Part shown: positions 26,463 to 34,952 of the stretch, in pieces | Numbering within the stretch: the first letter of the stretch is position 1 | Layout of the letters: each line of letters opens with the position of its first letter | Source of the DNA: Microvirga sp052115485 | GTDB lineage: Bacteria > Pseudomonadota > Alphaproteobacteria > Rhizobiales > Beijerinckiaceae | Assembly (NCBI RefSeq): GCF_052115485.1 | Contig: NZ_JBFRGU010000001.1 | Coordinates: 434,001 to 498,000 of the forward strand | Direction of reading: 5' to 3' | Length of the DNA: 64,000 nucleotides | Made by a program: the position numbers and the translations under genes | The notes under the pieces: model-generated | What the model was told of the DNA's origin: nothing | Database searches by the model: none | Seen by the model: only the letters and a program-made list of their open reading frames with translations

Positions 26463-29161
26463 GCCACCCCTCCCGCCATCCGCTCGTTCTCGACAACCCC
26501 ACCTCTATCGAACAACGCTTGACGACGTTCTTCTGTCGTAACCTGTCCCTTGCGAAAACGCACGAGGATATCGAAAGCCTCGACCTGCCTGTCGTTGGCT
26601 AGAACCATGAACAAGCTTCGACCTTCGCACAACTCCAACAATATCTCGATCAGCGTCTGGGTCCTGCCCTCATCGAAGGATGTGAGCGCCCCATCCACGA
26701 CGAAGATATCGGGTTTTTTGATCAGGCAACGGACAAAATTGATTCCGGCCCTCTGCTGCGGATCAAGAAGCCGGCCCGCCGTTCCGACTTCGTGATCCAA
26801 CCCGATGCGCTCGATGCTCTCCATAAGACCCAGTTCGCCGACGATAGCCGAGATCGCCTCCGCCACGCGTGCTCTTGCATTGGCAATATTATAGCTCACT
26901 CGTCCGAAAAGCAGATTGTCGCGCAAGGGTGCCGCAGTGCACAATTTGTCCGGATCATAGAACTCCACACCGGGATTGCCTCCGAATTCCAACATTTCCC
27001 GCACAAGGCCGCGAGCGCGGACGAACCGCATGCGGAGGTTGTTGTCGAGCAACCCGAGACGGTGGCGAGCCTCGATATAAGCCAGCGGCAGGGAGAGGAG
27101 CCGGATCTCGTCCGCCTTGGTCAGAGGACCACGGGCGTGCCGACGCAAAATCTCTTCGAAATCATCAATCTCATCCGCACCGATGAACGAGAATTGCTGA
27201 AACAGCGAGTGTCCGGGAGGAACGCCCTCGAAGATCTCGGTCATCGTCTCGGCGATCTGGAGCCCCATCTCCGTCAGATCCTCGAAGATACCGGCGCGGT
27301 CGAGCGTGCGGCGGAACTCGACGCTCTCAGCGAGGTTCCGACCAGTCATGGCCTCCGATGTGGGGACTCCGAAGAGCAGGTTTTCGGCGATGGTCGCCTG
27401 ATCGTTGTAACGGTGAATGTCGAAGGGCTCGACGAGATCGGCCATGCCGTTGGATTGAAACGTCGCCCGAAGACGGCGGCGCGCCTCGACGATCCGCTCG
27501 GCCATGCCCGGATAGCGATCGGGATCGACGCGTCCGACGAGACCGAACCGATAGAGATCGTTTTGCATTCCGATGCGGTTCAGAAGGTCGATCATGATGT
27601 GGTCGAGATCGTCCGCATCCTTTGCACCAACAAGATCGTAATCGAGCCAATCGGAAACGACGCTTTCGACCGGGTTGCCGGTCCGCAAGGCCTCCGCAAT
27701 CCTGCGGGCCTCTTCCCGCTTGGCGGCATGTCCTGCCTCGGCCGGCTTGTAGCGGATGCCATAGGTGATGTTGTCACGGATGCTGCCCGGGAACATGATC
27801 GGATCGATGCCCGCATAGGCCAGCCTTCGGCCGATGACCGCGGGCGAGATCAGACGCATGTCGCGCTCATCGATGAGCAACCGCCCGTTGAAGGAAGGAA
27901 CCTGCAACGCAAGGATCCGTGCGAGCGAACTCGCAGCCGCCGCACCATCCGAGACCAGCGCCACGTGAGCCGGCAGCGCGATTTCGAACGACACGTTTTC
28001 GATCAGCACGCCGCCATGCGTATCGGGAATGGAGATGTCTTGCGCTTTCAAAACACCGGTGAGCGGGATGTCATCCACCACCTCGATTTCATGCTCAACC
28101 AGAAGCCGTTCGGGCGCGAAATGCTGCACGACCTGATCGTATTTCACCTGCACGTCGAGACGTTGCTGGTCCCAATCGATCAGCTCCTTCAAAGGCGGCG
28201 GCAGCTCGCGATAGGCATTGATGACGGCGACAAGCTGACCAATGTCGAGCGTGCCCCGGAGGGCGAAATAACCGCCGACTGCGTAAAAGAAAAACGGCGT
28301 CATCTGCGCCAGCAGATTGTTGAGAAATTTGACGATGAATTTCCGGTTATAAATCCGAAGGCGCAGGTCGAAGAGATCGAACAAGCGATGCCCGATCTCC
28401 GCCTTTTCCCAAGTCTGCGATTGATGGACATGCACGACTTCCATACCGTCCATGACTTCGGCGATGCGACCGGCCAGCTCGCGCGACGCAAGCTGACGCT
28501 CCTTGCCCAACTTCAGAAGTTCCCGCCGCAATCGCGGAATGATCGTAAACTGGAGCGCGATGACGCCGAGCGCCATCAGTCCCAGTGCCACGTTCTGGAC
28601 CAGGATGAAGATGAGCGCCGTGAGCGCCTGGAAGCCGAGGAAAACGGGCGTAATGAAAGCATCACCGATGAAGCCGCCGATGGGCTCGACCTCATCCTTG
28701 ATGATCGTGGCGGTCTCTGAGGATTTGACCGTGCGCAAAGCCTCAGGCGTGAACCGCAGAACCATCGAGAACAGATGGAATCGCAGGCGACGCAGCATGC
28801 GCTCGCCCAGGGCACCTTTGGCAACATTGATCCAGTACTTGAAGGCGCCGTTGATCAGAACGAAAATCAGGAAAAGCGTCGATAGGCCGAGCAGAAGCCC
28901 TATACGACCGACCTGAAAGCCCTCGAAGAGCTCGACAGAGCCGCCGCCGAGCCAGGCGGGCCAGTGGATCGCGAGCTTAAGGAACGTGGCCGTCGCCTGC
29001 CCGTTCTTGAAGGCCTGCCCTTGGATCGCCTCGTTCACGATCTGCCGCGGAAGATCGAGCGACAAAAAGTAAAGGGGTTGCGACGCGAGGACGACAGCGC
29101 AAACAAGCAATTGCTCTCGCCTGGAATGCTGCCAGATGTAACGAAATAGGCTTTTTTCCAT
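26459..29161 (-). CDS. Large ABC-exporter-like protein with degenerate ATPase domain
   Basis: 900 residues from the ATG at 29161. Residues 1-320 form a type-IV ABC exporter membrane domain with about six helices. The ATPase-like region (370-880) is about 250 residues longer than normal, and its motifs are replaced. The Walker A position reads VSDGAAAASS (403-412, no Lys). The signature position reads LLDPQQ (798-803). Walker B ends DG instead of DE (823-824). The H-loop position reads AND (855-857). Three copies of the motif that follows the Q-loop are seen at 459-468, 589-598 and 744-753. ATP hydrolysis by this chain alone looks unlikely. It diverges from the glycosyltransferase operon and is coupled to the cyclic-nucleotide-binding gene. 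Confidence 0.85.
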   Translation of the reverse strand: MEKSLFRYIWQHSRREQLLVCAVVLASQPLYFLSLDLPRQIVNEAIQGQAFKNGQATATFLKLAIHWPAWLGGGSVELFEGFQVGRIGLLLGLSTLFLIFVLINGAFKYWINVAKGALGERMLRRLRFHLFSMVLRFTPEALRTVKSSETATIIKDEVEPIGGFIGDAFITPVFLGFQALTALIFILVQNVALGLMALGVIALQFTIIPRLRRELLKLGKERQLASRELAGRIAEVMDGMEVVHVHQSQTWEKAEIGHRLFDLFDLRLRIYNRKFIVKFLNNLLAQMTPFFFYAVGGYFALRGTLDIGQLVAVINAYRELPPPLKELIDWDQQRLDVQVKYDQVVQHFAPERLLVEHEIEVVDDIPLTGVLKAQDISIPDTHGGVLIENVSFEIALPAHVALVSDGAAAASSLARILALQVPSFNGRLLIDERDMRLISPAVIGRRLAYAGIDPIMFPGSIRDNITYGIRYKPAEAGHAAKREEARRIAEALRTGNPVESVVSDWLDYDLVGAKDADDLDHIMIDLLNRIGMQNDLYRFGLVGRVDPDRYPGMAERIVEARRRLRATFQSNGMADLVEPFDIHRYNDQATIAENLLFGVPTSEAMTGRNLAESVEFRRTLDRAGIFEDLTEMGLQIAETMTEIFEGVPPGHSLFQQFSFIGADEIDDFEEILRRHARGPLTKADEIRLLSLPLAYIEARHRLGLLDNNLRMRFVRARGLVREMLEFGGNPGVEFYDPDKLCTAAPLRDNLLFGRVSYNIANARARVAEAISAIVGELGLMESIERIGLDHEVGTAGRLLDPQQRAGINFVRCLIKKPDIFVVDGALTSFDEGRTQTLIEILLELCEGRSLFMVLANDRQVEAFDILVRFRKGQVTTEERRQALFDRGGVVENERMAGGVA

Positions 29162-29242
29162 CAGAACGCCAATACCATCGATAGTCTCTTGCGCGTTTCC
29201 TCTTTCCAGTTTTGAGTGGCGCGTTAGCTCCATACTGTTAGG

Positions 29243-29282
29243 GCATCTCTCAATGTTACGCAGTAACATTATTGTGAGATGC
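29243..29282. promoter_or_regulatory. Long inverted repeat in the divergent promoter region
   Basis: GCATCTC and AATGTTAC on the left are mirrored by GTAACATT and GAGATGC on the right, around a GCA centre, with an uneven 2- and 5-base break between arm segments. It sits between the start of the pseudo-ABC gene and the first glycosyltransferase gene, so it could be an operator for both. A stable RNA hairpin is an alternative reading. Confidence 0.65.
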
Positions 29283-29319
29283 AGTGCTATCTGGCTTGCT
29301 TCAGATGGTAGCCTTGATC

Positions 29320-30576
29320 ATGGACTTGGAGAAGGGCTCACCCTTGGTAAAGATCTCAGCTCGTCGGCAGGAAGGCGCAAAAGTCCTCATCTACAGCCAT
29401 GATACCTTTGGGCTGGGCCATTTACGACGCTCGCGCGCCATCGCCAACGCCATTGTGGATGAATGGCCGAACGCGTCCGTTGTCATCATTTCGGGCTCCC
29501 CGGTCATCGGGAATTTCGAGTTCGGAAGCGGTGTGGATTATATTCGAATCCCCGGCGTAACTAAGTTACCCAACGGAGATTACCGTAGTCTCAACCTGAA
29601 TACTTCCCTCGATATGGCCGTCAACCTTCGCCAGGCGCTCATTCTGCAAGCGGCGAAATCTTTTCAGCCCGACATCTTCATCGTCGACAAGGAGCCGTCG
29701 GGCTTTCGTGGCGAGGTGGTGCCGGCTCTCGAATATTTGAAGAGCACCGATTGCCGACTGGTGCTCGGCATTCGCGACGTCATGGACGAGCCCGCTCTTC
29801 TGGTGCCCGAATGGGAGCGCAAGGACGCCAAAGAAGCGCTCGTCACCTATTACGACGAGGTCTGGGTCTATGGCCTAAAAGACGTCTATCAACCGCTGGC
29901 GGCTCTCGACCTGCCGAAGCACGTGGAAAAGCAGATCATCTATACGGGATACCTGCGCCGGGAGGTTCCCCAGACCCCGTCTTTGACACGCTACCCCAGG
30001 ATCACGAAACGGCCCTTCATTCTGGTAACGGCCGGCGGCGGCGGGGATGGCGACGACATGGTCGACTGGGTCATATCGGCCTATGAAACCGACCCGCAAA
30101 TCGAAACGCCCGCGGTGATCGTGTTCGGCCCCTTCATCAACCGGGACATGCGCCGTTCCTTCATGGAGCGTATCGCCCGGCAGAGCAACCTCGACGCCAT
30201 CGCGTTCGACAACAAGATCGAGCGATTGATGCAAAAGGCCGACGCCATCGTCGCCATGGGCGGATACAACACCTTCTGCGAGATCCTGTCTTTTGATAAG
30301 CGTGCCTTGATCGTACCGCGCACGACACCCCGTCTCGAACAATACATCCGCGCGGTCGAAGCGGAGCGACTTGGATTGGTGCGCATGTTGAGCGATTACG
30401 AGGCCCCCCGGACACCAGAGCGTATGGCGGAGGCTTTGCGGGGCCTCTCGTCACAGCCGCGCCCGTCCGAGGTTGTGATTCCCGGTCTTCTCGATGGGTT
30501 GGATCGGATCACGGAACGGTTGAGACCATCTCTCTCCTACGACACCTTCGTTGCCGCCCGACAGGCGGCCGAGTAG
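29320..30576 (+). CDS. MurG-like glycosyltransferase (COG4671 type)
   Basis: About 418 residues of GT-B fold. The N-terminal motif YSHDTFGLGHLRRSRAIANAI is the GHxxR-type acceptor loop of GT28/COG4671 predicted glycosyltransferases. The C-terminal donor site reads KADAIVAMGGYNTFCEILSF followed by LIVPRTTPRLEQYIRA. There is no membrane segment, so it probably acts at the inner face of the membrane. Starts at 29284 (GTG) and 29305 (ATG) are also possible; 29320 leaves the upstream inverted repeat outside the coding region. It is the first gene of a tightly packed run to 40.9 kb. Confidence 0.85.
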   Translation: MDLEKGSPLVKISARRQEGAKVLIYSHDTFGLGHLRRSRAIANAIVDEWPNASVVIISGSPVIGNFEFGSGVDYIRIPGVTKLPNGDYRSLNLNTSLDMAVNLRQALILQAAKSFQPDIFIVDKEPSGFRGEVVPALEYLKSTDCRLVLGIRDVMDEPALLVPEWERKDAKEALVTYYDEVWVYGLKDVYQPLAALDLPKHVEKQIIYTGYLRREVPQTPSLTRYPRITKRPFILVTAGGGGDGDDMVDWVISAYETDPQIETPAVIVFGPFINRDMRRSFMERIARQSNLDAIAFDNKIERLMQKADAIVAMGGYNTFCEILSFDKRALIVPRTTPRLEQYIRAVEAERLGLVRMLSDYEAPRTPERMAEALRGLSSQPRPSEVVIPGLLDGLDRITERLRPSLSYDTFVAARQAAE

Positions 30577-30584
30577 CGGCGTTC

Positions 30585-31856
30585 ATGATGTCCTCGCAAC
30601 CGGATCGACGGATCGCCGTCGTCGTAAAGGGCTACCCGCGCCTTTCGGAAACGTTCATCGCACAGGAAATTCTGGCGCTCGAGGAGCGCGGCCTCGCTCT
30701 TGAAATTTGGTCGCTGCGTCATCCGACCGAGCGGGCCGTGCACCCGATGAATCGGAAGATCAAGGCGAAGGTCCGCTATCTGCCGGAATATCTGTATGAG
30801 GAACCGATCCGCGTGTTTCGCGGCTTCCTCTCCGCCCTACGCCGCTCCGGCTTCCGGAATCTCATGGCGGTCTTCTTCCGCGACCTGAAACGCGACATGA
30901 CCGCCAACCGCGTCCGGCGATTGGGACAAGCCTTCGTCATGGCCCGAGAGCTGCCGGCGGATGTCCAGCATCTGCACGTTCATTATCTCCATACTCCCGC
31001 CTCGGTGGTTCGATATGCGGCCATTCTGTCCGACCGAACCTGGACCTACTCGGCTCATGCCAAGGACATCTGGACGACGCCGGATTGGGAAAAGCGTGAA
31101 AAACTTTCCGCCGCGCTCTGGGGCGTCACCTGCACGGCGCAAGGTGCTCGGCATCTGCGCGATCTCGTCGTAGCTCCGGATCGTGTTTCCCTCGTCTATC
31201 ATGGTCTTGATTTGTCGCGATTTCCCGCACCGTCCGAAACGCGCTCAGCGCGGGACGGCAGCGATCCGTCCGATCCCATCCGCATCGTCAGCGTGGGACG
31301 TGCCGTCGCCAAGAAGGGCTTTGGCGATCTCATCCAGGCGCTGGCCGCCCTGCCACCCGATCTCCACTGGCGTTTCGCGCATGTGGGAGGCGGTGAGTTG
31401 TTGAATCATCTGAAGGGCCTCGCACAGAAAAACGGAATCGCCGACAAGGTCGCGTTTCTTGGATCCAAGGCCCAGCCGGATGTGGTCGCGCTCCTGCGCG
31501 AGGCCGATCTGTTCGTACTGCCGTCAAAGAGCGCCTCGTCGGGCGATCGGGATGGTCTGCCGAATGTGCTGATGGAAGCTGCCAGTCAAAAGCTCGCCAT
31601 CGTCGCCACCGATTTCGCAGGCATTCCCGAATTCGTGCGCGATGGACAGGAAGCCACCCTCGTCCCGCCGGGAGATTGGGAAGCGCTCTCGAACGCTCTC
31701 AACCTGATGGCGCGCGATCCGGCTCAGAGGGCAGCGCTCGCCGCCGCCGCGTTCGAGCGCCTACGGAGCGATTTTTCGATGGAAGGCGGCATCGACGAAT
31801 TGGAGCGGCGCTTTCGCGCGCTGACCGATGTGCAGAAGGATCTAGTTCCGGCGTGA
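30585..31856 (+). CDS. Glycosyltransferase family 4
   Basis: 423 residues, GT-B fold. The N-terminal domain contains HLHVHYLHTPASVVRYAA. The C-terminal half has IRIVSVGRAVAKKGFGDLIQAL, a conserved donor-binding loop (PSKSASSGDRDGLPNVLMEAA with the E-x7-E-like pattern) and DFAGIPEFVRDGQEATLVPPGD. It is a retaining GT4 enzyme; donor and acceptor are unknown. It starts eight bases after the previous stop, and its stop overlaps the next start (GTGA). Confidence 0.9.
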   Translation: MMSSQPDRRIAVVVKGYPRLSETFIAQEILALEERGLALEIWSLRHPTERAVHPMNRKIKAKVRYLPEYLYEEPIRVFRGFLSALRRSGFRNLMAVFFRDLKRDMTANRVRRLGQAFVMARELPADVQHLHVHYLHTPASVVRYAAILSDRTWTYSAHAKDIWTTPDWEKREKLSAALWGVTCTAQGARHLRDLVVAPDRVSLVYHGLDLSRFPAPSETRSARDGSDPSDPIRIVSVGRAVAKKGFGDLIQALAALPPDLHWRFAHVGGGELLNHLKGLAQKNGIADKVAFLGSKAQPDVVALLREADLFVLPSKSASSGDRDGLPNVLMEAASQKLAIVATDFAGIPEFVRDGQEATLVPPGDWEALSNALNLMARDPAQRAALAAAAFERLRSDFSMEGGIDELERRFRALTDVQKDLVPA

Positions 31857-32998
31857 GCGCTTATCCGGTCGCCTTCTACGCTCCCTTGAAGAGCCCGAAC
31901 CATCCCGCCCCTTCCGGCGACCGGACAATGGCCCGCCTGCTGATGAAAACCCTCGAACGGGCAGGTTTCTCTCCTCACCTCGCCAGCGAGATGAGGACCT
32001 TGGAGAAGGATGGCGACCCGCTGCGACAGGAGGCGATCCGACAGGCGTCCGAGCAGGAAGCTGCTCGCCTGATAACGCATTACAACGCTCTGCCCGTTAA
32101 AGAGCGGCCGCGTCTCTGGTTCACCTATCACGTTTACTACAAGGCACCGGACTGGATCGGCCCGCGCGTCGCGGATGCGCTTGGCATCCCTTATGTCATC
32201 GCCGAGGGTTCGCGCGCCTCGAAGCGTGCAGAGGGTCCGTGGGCAATCGGACATCGTGGTGCGGAAACCGCCCTCGACAGGGCTGACGCGATCTTCGTCA
32301 TGACCGACAGGGACCGCGCCGCTCTTGTCCGCGCAAAACCTCTCCGGCAACAACTCGTGAGCCTCCCTCCTTTTATCGATGCGGAGGAATGGGGCGGTTC
32401 TCCGCAACCGACGTTGCGCGAAAATTCCGAACCCAAGCTTCTGACGGTCGCCATGATGCGGGAGGGCGACAAGCTAGCCTCATATCGCATTCTCGCCGAA
32501 GCAATGACATCGATTGCATCATCCCCATGGCAGCTCGATATCGTCGGCGACGGGGAAGCCCGCGAAAATGTCGGGCAACTCTTTGCCGATCTGGGAAAGC
32601 GCGTGCGCTTTCACGGTGCCTTCGAGGACCACACCCGTCTCAGATCCTTCTATGAGAACGCCGATCTTTTTCTTTGGCCTGCAGTGAACGAAGCCTACGG
32701 CATGGTGCTGTTGGAAGCGCAGGCTTTCGGATGTCCTGTAATCGCGGGCAACTATGGCGGCGTCGCAAGCGTTGTCGAAGACGGGATAACCGGAGCCCTG
32801 ACGTCGCCCGGTGATGCGAAGGCCTTTGCGGGAACCCTCGCAGAATTGCTTGACGACGGTGAGAAGTTGTCAGCTTTTCGTAAGGCTGCTCAGCTTTTCG
32901 TTCGCGAAGAGCGGAGTCTAACGCAGGCGTCCGAGCGCCTTAAGGCGGGACTTATGCCGCTACTCGTGCCGGAGGGAGTCGGGCGTTGCGTGTTTTGA
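31853..32998 (+). CDS. Glycosyltransferase family 4
   Basis: 381 residues starting at a GTG that overlaps the preceding TGA. The N terminus (VAFYAPLKSPNHPAPSGDRTMARLL) is typical of GT4 enzymes of exopolysaccharide loci. The C-terminal donor site reads LFLWPAVNEAYGMVLLEAQAFGCPVIAGNYGGVASVV with the conserved E-x7-E glutamates. An in-frame upstream extension exists but lies inside the previous gene in another frame and is rejected. It is part of the same operon. Confidence 0.9.
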   Translation: MSAYPVAFYAPLKSPNHPAPSGDRTMARLLMKTLERAGFSPHLASEMRTLEKDGDPLRQEAIRQASEQEAARLITHYNALPVKERPRLWFTYHVYYKAPDWIGPRVADALGIPYVIAEGSRASKRAEGPWAIGHRGAETALDRADAIFVMTDRDRAALVRAKPLRQQLVSLPPFIDAEEWGGSPQPTLRENSEPKLLTVAMMREGDKLASYRILAEAMTSIASSPWQLDIVGDGEARENVGQLFADLGKRVRFHGAFEDHTRLRSFYENADLFLWPAVNEAYGMVLLEAQAFGCPVIAGNYGGVASVVEDGITGALTSPGDAKAFAGTLAELLDDGEKLSAFRKAAQLFVREERSLTQASERLKAGLMPLLVPEGVGRCVF

Positions 32999-34920
32999 TC
33001 GCCGTTACGCACCTTCTGGGAGCCGGGCACCTTACGCGCGCTGCCACGCTGGCGCGTGTCTTCGCGGCGCGTGGACACGAAACGACCCTCATCTCCGGCG
33101 GCATGTCGTCTGCTCTTATTAGACGCGATGGCATCTCTTTCGTGCAATTGCCGCCCGTTCGCACAAAAGGAACGGATTTCAGGACCTTGCTCGACGAGTC
33201 CGGCGAAGCCATCGCCGAAGATCGGCGGCAAGCGCGCAAAGCCTTACTTCTTAAAACACTTCGGAACGCCAAGCCCGATTGCGTCATCACCGAACTCTTC
33301 CCCTTCGGACGACGCGTCCTCGCCGATGAATTCATGGCGCTGCTAGAAGCGGCAGAGGCCATGCGTCCCCGCCCGCTGATCGCCAGCTCGATCCGGGACA
33401 TTCTCATCGCGCCGACCCGGCCCGATAGACTCGCCGAATTTCAGGAAAGGCTTACCCGGTTCTACGATGTCGTGCTCGTTCACGGAGACGAGCGTCTCAT
33501 TCCCCTCGACGCTTCCTGGCCGGTGGACGAGACCGTGCGTTCGCTGTTGCATTATACTGGCTATGTCGATGACGGCACCACAATCGCATCAGGCGAAACG
33601 CGGCATGGGATCCTCGTCTCAGGCGGATCGAGCGCCGCGAGCCTGCCGCTCTACCGCGCCGCCGTGGAAGCGGCAAAGCGTGTCGCGGATCGGCCTTGGC
33701 GGATTTTGATCGGTCAAGGCCTCGATGAGGTTGAGTTCAACGTCATCCGATCGTCGGCACCTCCGCATGTAACAGTGGAGCGTGCACGACCTGACTTCCG
33801 CAAGCTTCTTGCGGAAACGGAAGTCTCCGTCAGTCAGGCCGGCTACAACACGGCGGTCGATATTCTCAGAACCGGCCCCTCCCCGGTTTTCGTGCCGTTC
33901 GAGGCCGGCCATGAGACGGAACAGCGTCTCCGAGCCGAACGCCTCAAAACACTCGGCCGCGCCGAGATCGTCACCGAGGCGGATCTCACGCCGGAGGCTC
34001 TGGCAAAAGCGATCCGCGCCGCCCTAGAAAAAACGGAGGCTCCGTCGCTGCCGGTCGCGCTGGACGGTGCGGAAGAAACCGTCTCCCTGATCGAAAAACT
34101 CCGGCTCGGCGCTCCAGCCGTTCATCGTCGATGGGATTGGTCCCCCGTCACTGCGGCCTTGAAGCTGGCTCGAGATCGCGGCTGCGAGCCGTCATTCTGG
34201 TGGCGGGACGACGATGCGGTCGCCGATACAGCTCAGCTTGACCGGCTCCTCGCCATGGCGCGACGCTATGAGACCGGCATCGCTCTGGCCTCGATCCCGA
34301 GAAACATCGAAGCTTCGCTGGTTGAACGGTTGAAGGGCGAGGCGGCGGCATCCATCCTCGTACACGGCCTCCTTCACCGCAACCATGCTCCCGAAAGCGA
34401 GAAGAAAGCGGAGTTCGGGGCGCATCGCGCCATCGAACTCATGGAAAGAGAGGCGCTGGAAGGATTTCGCCTCACTGACGAAACCTTTGGCGCCAAGGCC
34501 CTTCCGGTTTTCGTACCGCCGTGGAACCGGATTGCACCGGATCTCGTTAAGAGACTCGCGAAGCTCGGCTATCGCGGCCTTTCCACCTTCAACACCCGCA
34601 TCCGCCCCGAGGCGGCCCCCAGCCTGCTCCAGATCAACACCCACATCGACCCAATCGACTGGCACGGGAGCAGAAGCGTCCTCGAGCCGAGCCAGATCAT
34701 CGAAACCCTCGCCGCCACCCTCCTCCGCCGGGCAGAGAGCAAGGCCGATCCGAACGAGCCGGTTGGATTGCTGACCCATCACCTCGTGCATGACGAGGCC
34801 ATCTGGGGCTTCTGTGACCGGCTGTTGGACACTCTGTCGCGCAACAATGTTGGCTTTGTGCTTGCGAGCACAGCATTTTGCGATGAAAACGGATCGAAGT
34901 TGAGGGATGGTACGCTATGA
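32986..34920 (+). CDS. Fusion of MurG-like glycosyltransferase and polysaccharide-deacetylase-like domain
   Basis: 644 residues starting at a TTG inside the end of the previous gene. Residues 1 to about 370 are a GT-B domain (VTHLLGAGHLTRAATLARVF; VSQAGYNTAVDILRTGPSPV; FEAGHETEQRLRAERL). Residues about 385-644 resemble a NodB-type deacetylase: PSFWWRDDDAVAD has the acidic pair, ILVHGLLHRNH the metal histidines, VFVPPWNR the R/P-x-P-type motif, and LLTHHLVHDE the last histidine. One chain could transfer and then trim a sugar. The stop overlaps an ATG of the next gene (ATGA). Confidence 0.85.
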   Translation: MRVLIAVTHLLGAGHLTRAATLARVFAARGHETTLISGGMSSALIRRDGISFVQLPPVRTKGTDFRTLLDESGEAIAEDRRQARKALLLKTLRNAKPDCVITELFPFGRRVLADEFMALLEAAEAMRPRPLIASSIRDILIAPTRPDRLAEFQERLTRFYDVVLVHGDERLIPLDASWPVDETVRSLLHYTGYVDDGTTIASGETRHGILVSGGSSAASLPLYRAAVEAAKRVADRPWRILIGQGLDEVEFNVIRSSAPPHVTVERARPDFRKLLAETEVSVSQAGYNTAVDILRTGPSPVFVPFEAGHETEQRLRAERLKTLGRAEIVTEADLTPEALAKAIRAALEKTEAPSLPVALDGAEETVSLIEKLRLGAPAVHRRWDWSPVTAALKLARDRGCEPSFWWRDDDAVADTAQLDRLLAMARRYETGIALASIPRNIEASLVERLKGEAAASILVHGLLHRNHAPESEKKAEFGAHRAIELMEREALEGFRLTDETFGAKALPVFVPPWNRIAPDLVKRLAKLGYRGLSTFNTRIRPEAAPSLLQINTHIDPIDWHGSRSVLEPSQIIETLAATLLRRAESKADPNEPVGLLTHHLVHDEAIWGFCDRLLDTLSRNNVGFVLASTAFCDENGSKLRDGTL

Positions 34921-34952
34921 TGGGTGAAAGTACCGGTCGGTCGGGGGGGACT

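Noticed and set aside
26792..28720. 642-codon plus-strand open frame opposite the pseudo-ABC gene
   Set aside because: No recognisable domain; the minus-strand frame shows a clear exporter membrane domain and the coupled downstream gene.
29162..29269. Upstream N-terminal extension of the pseudo-ABC protein
   Set aside because: It would place the start codon inside the inverted repeat and adds residues without exporter similarity; the ATG at 29161 begins the normal membrane-domain N terminus.
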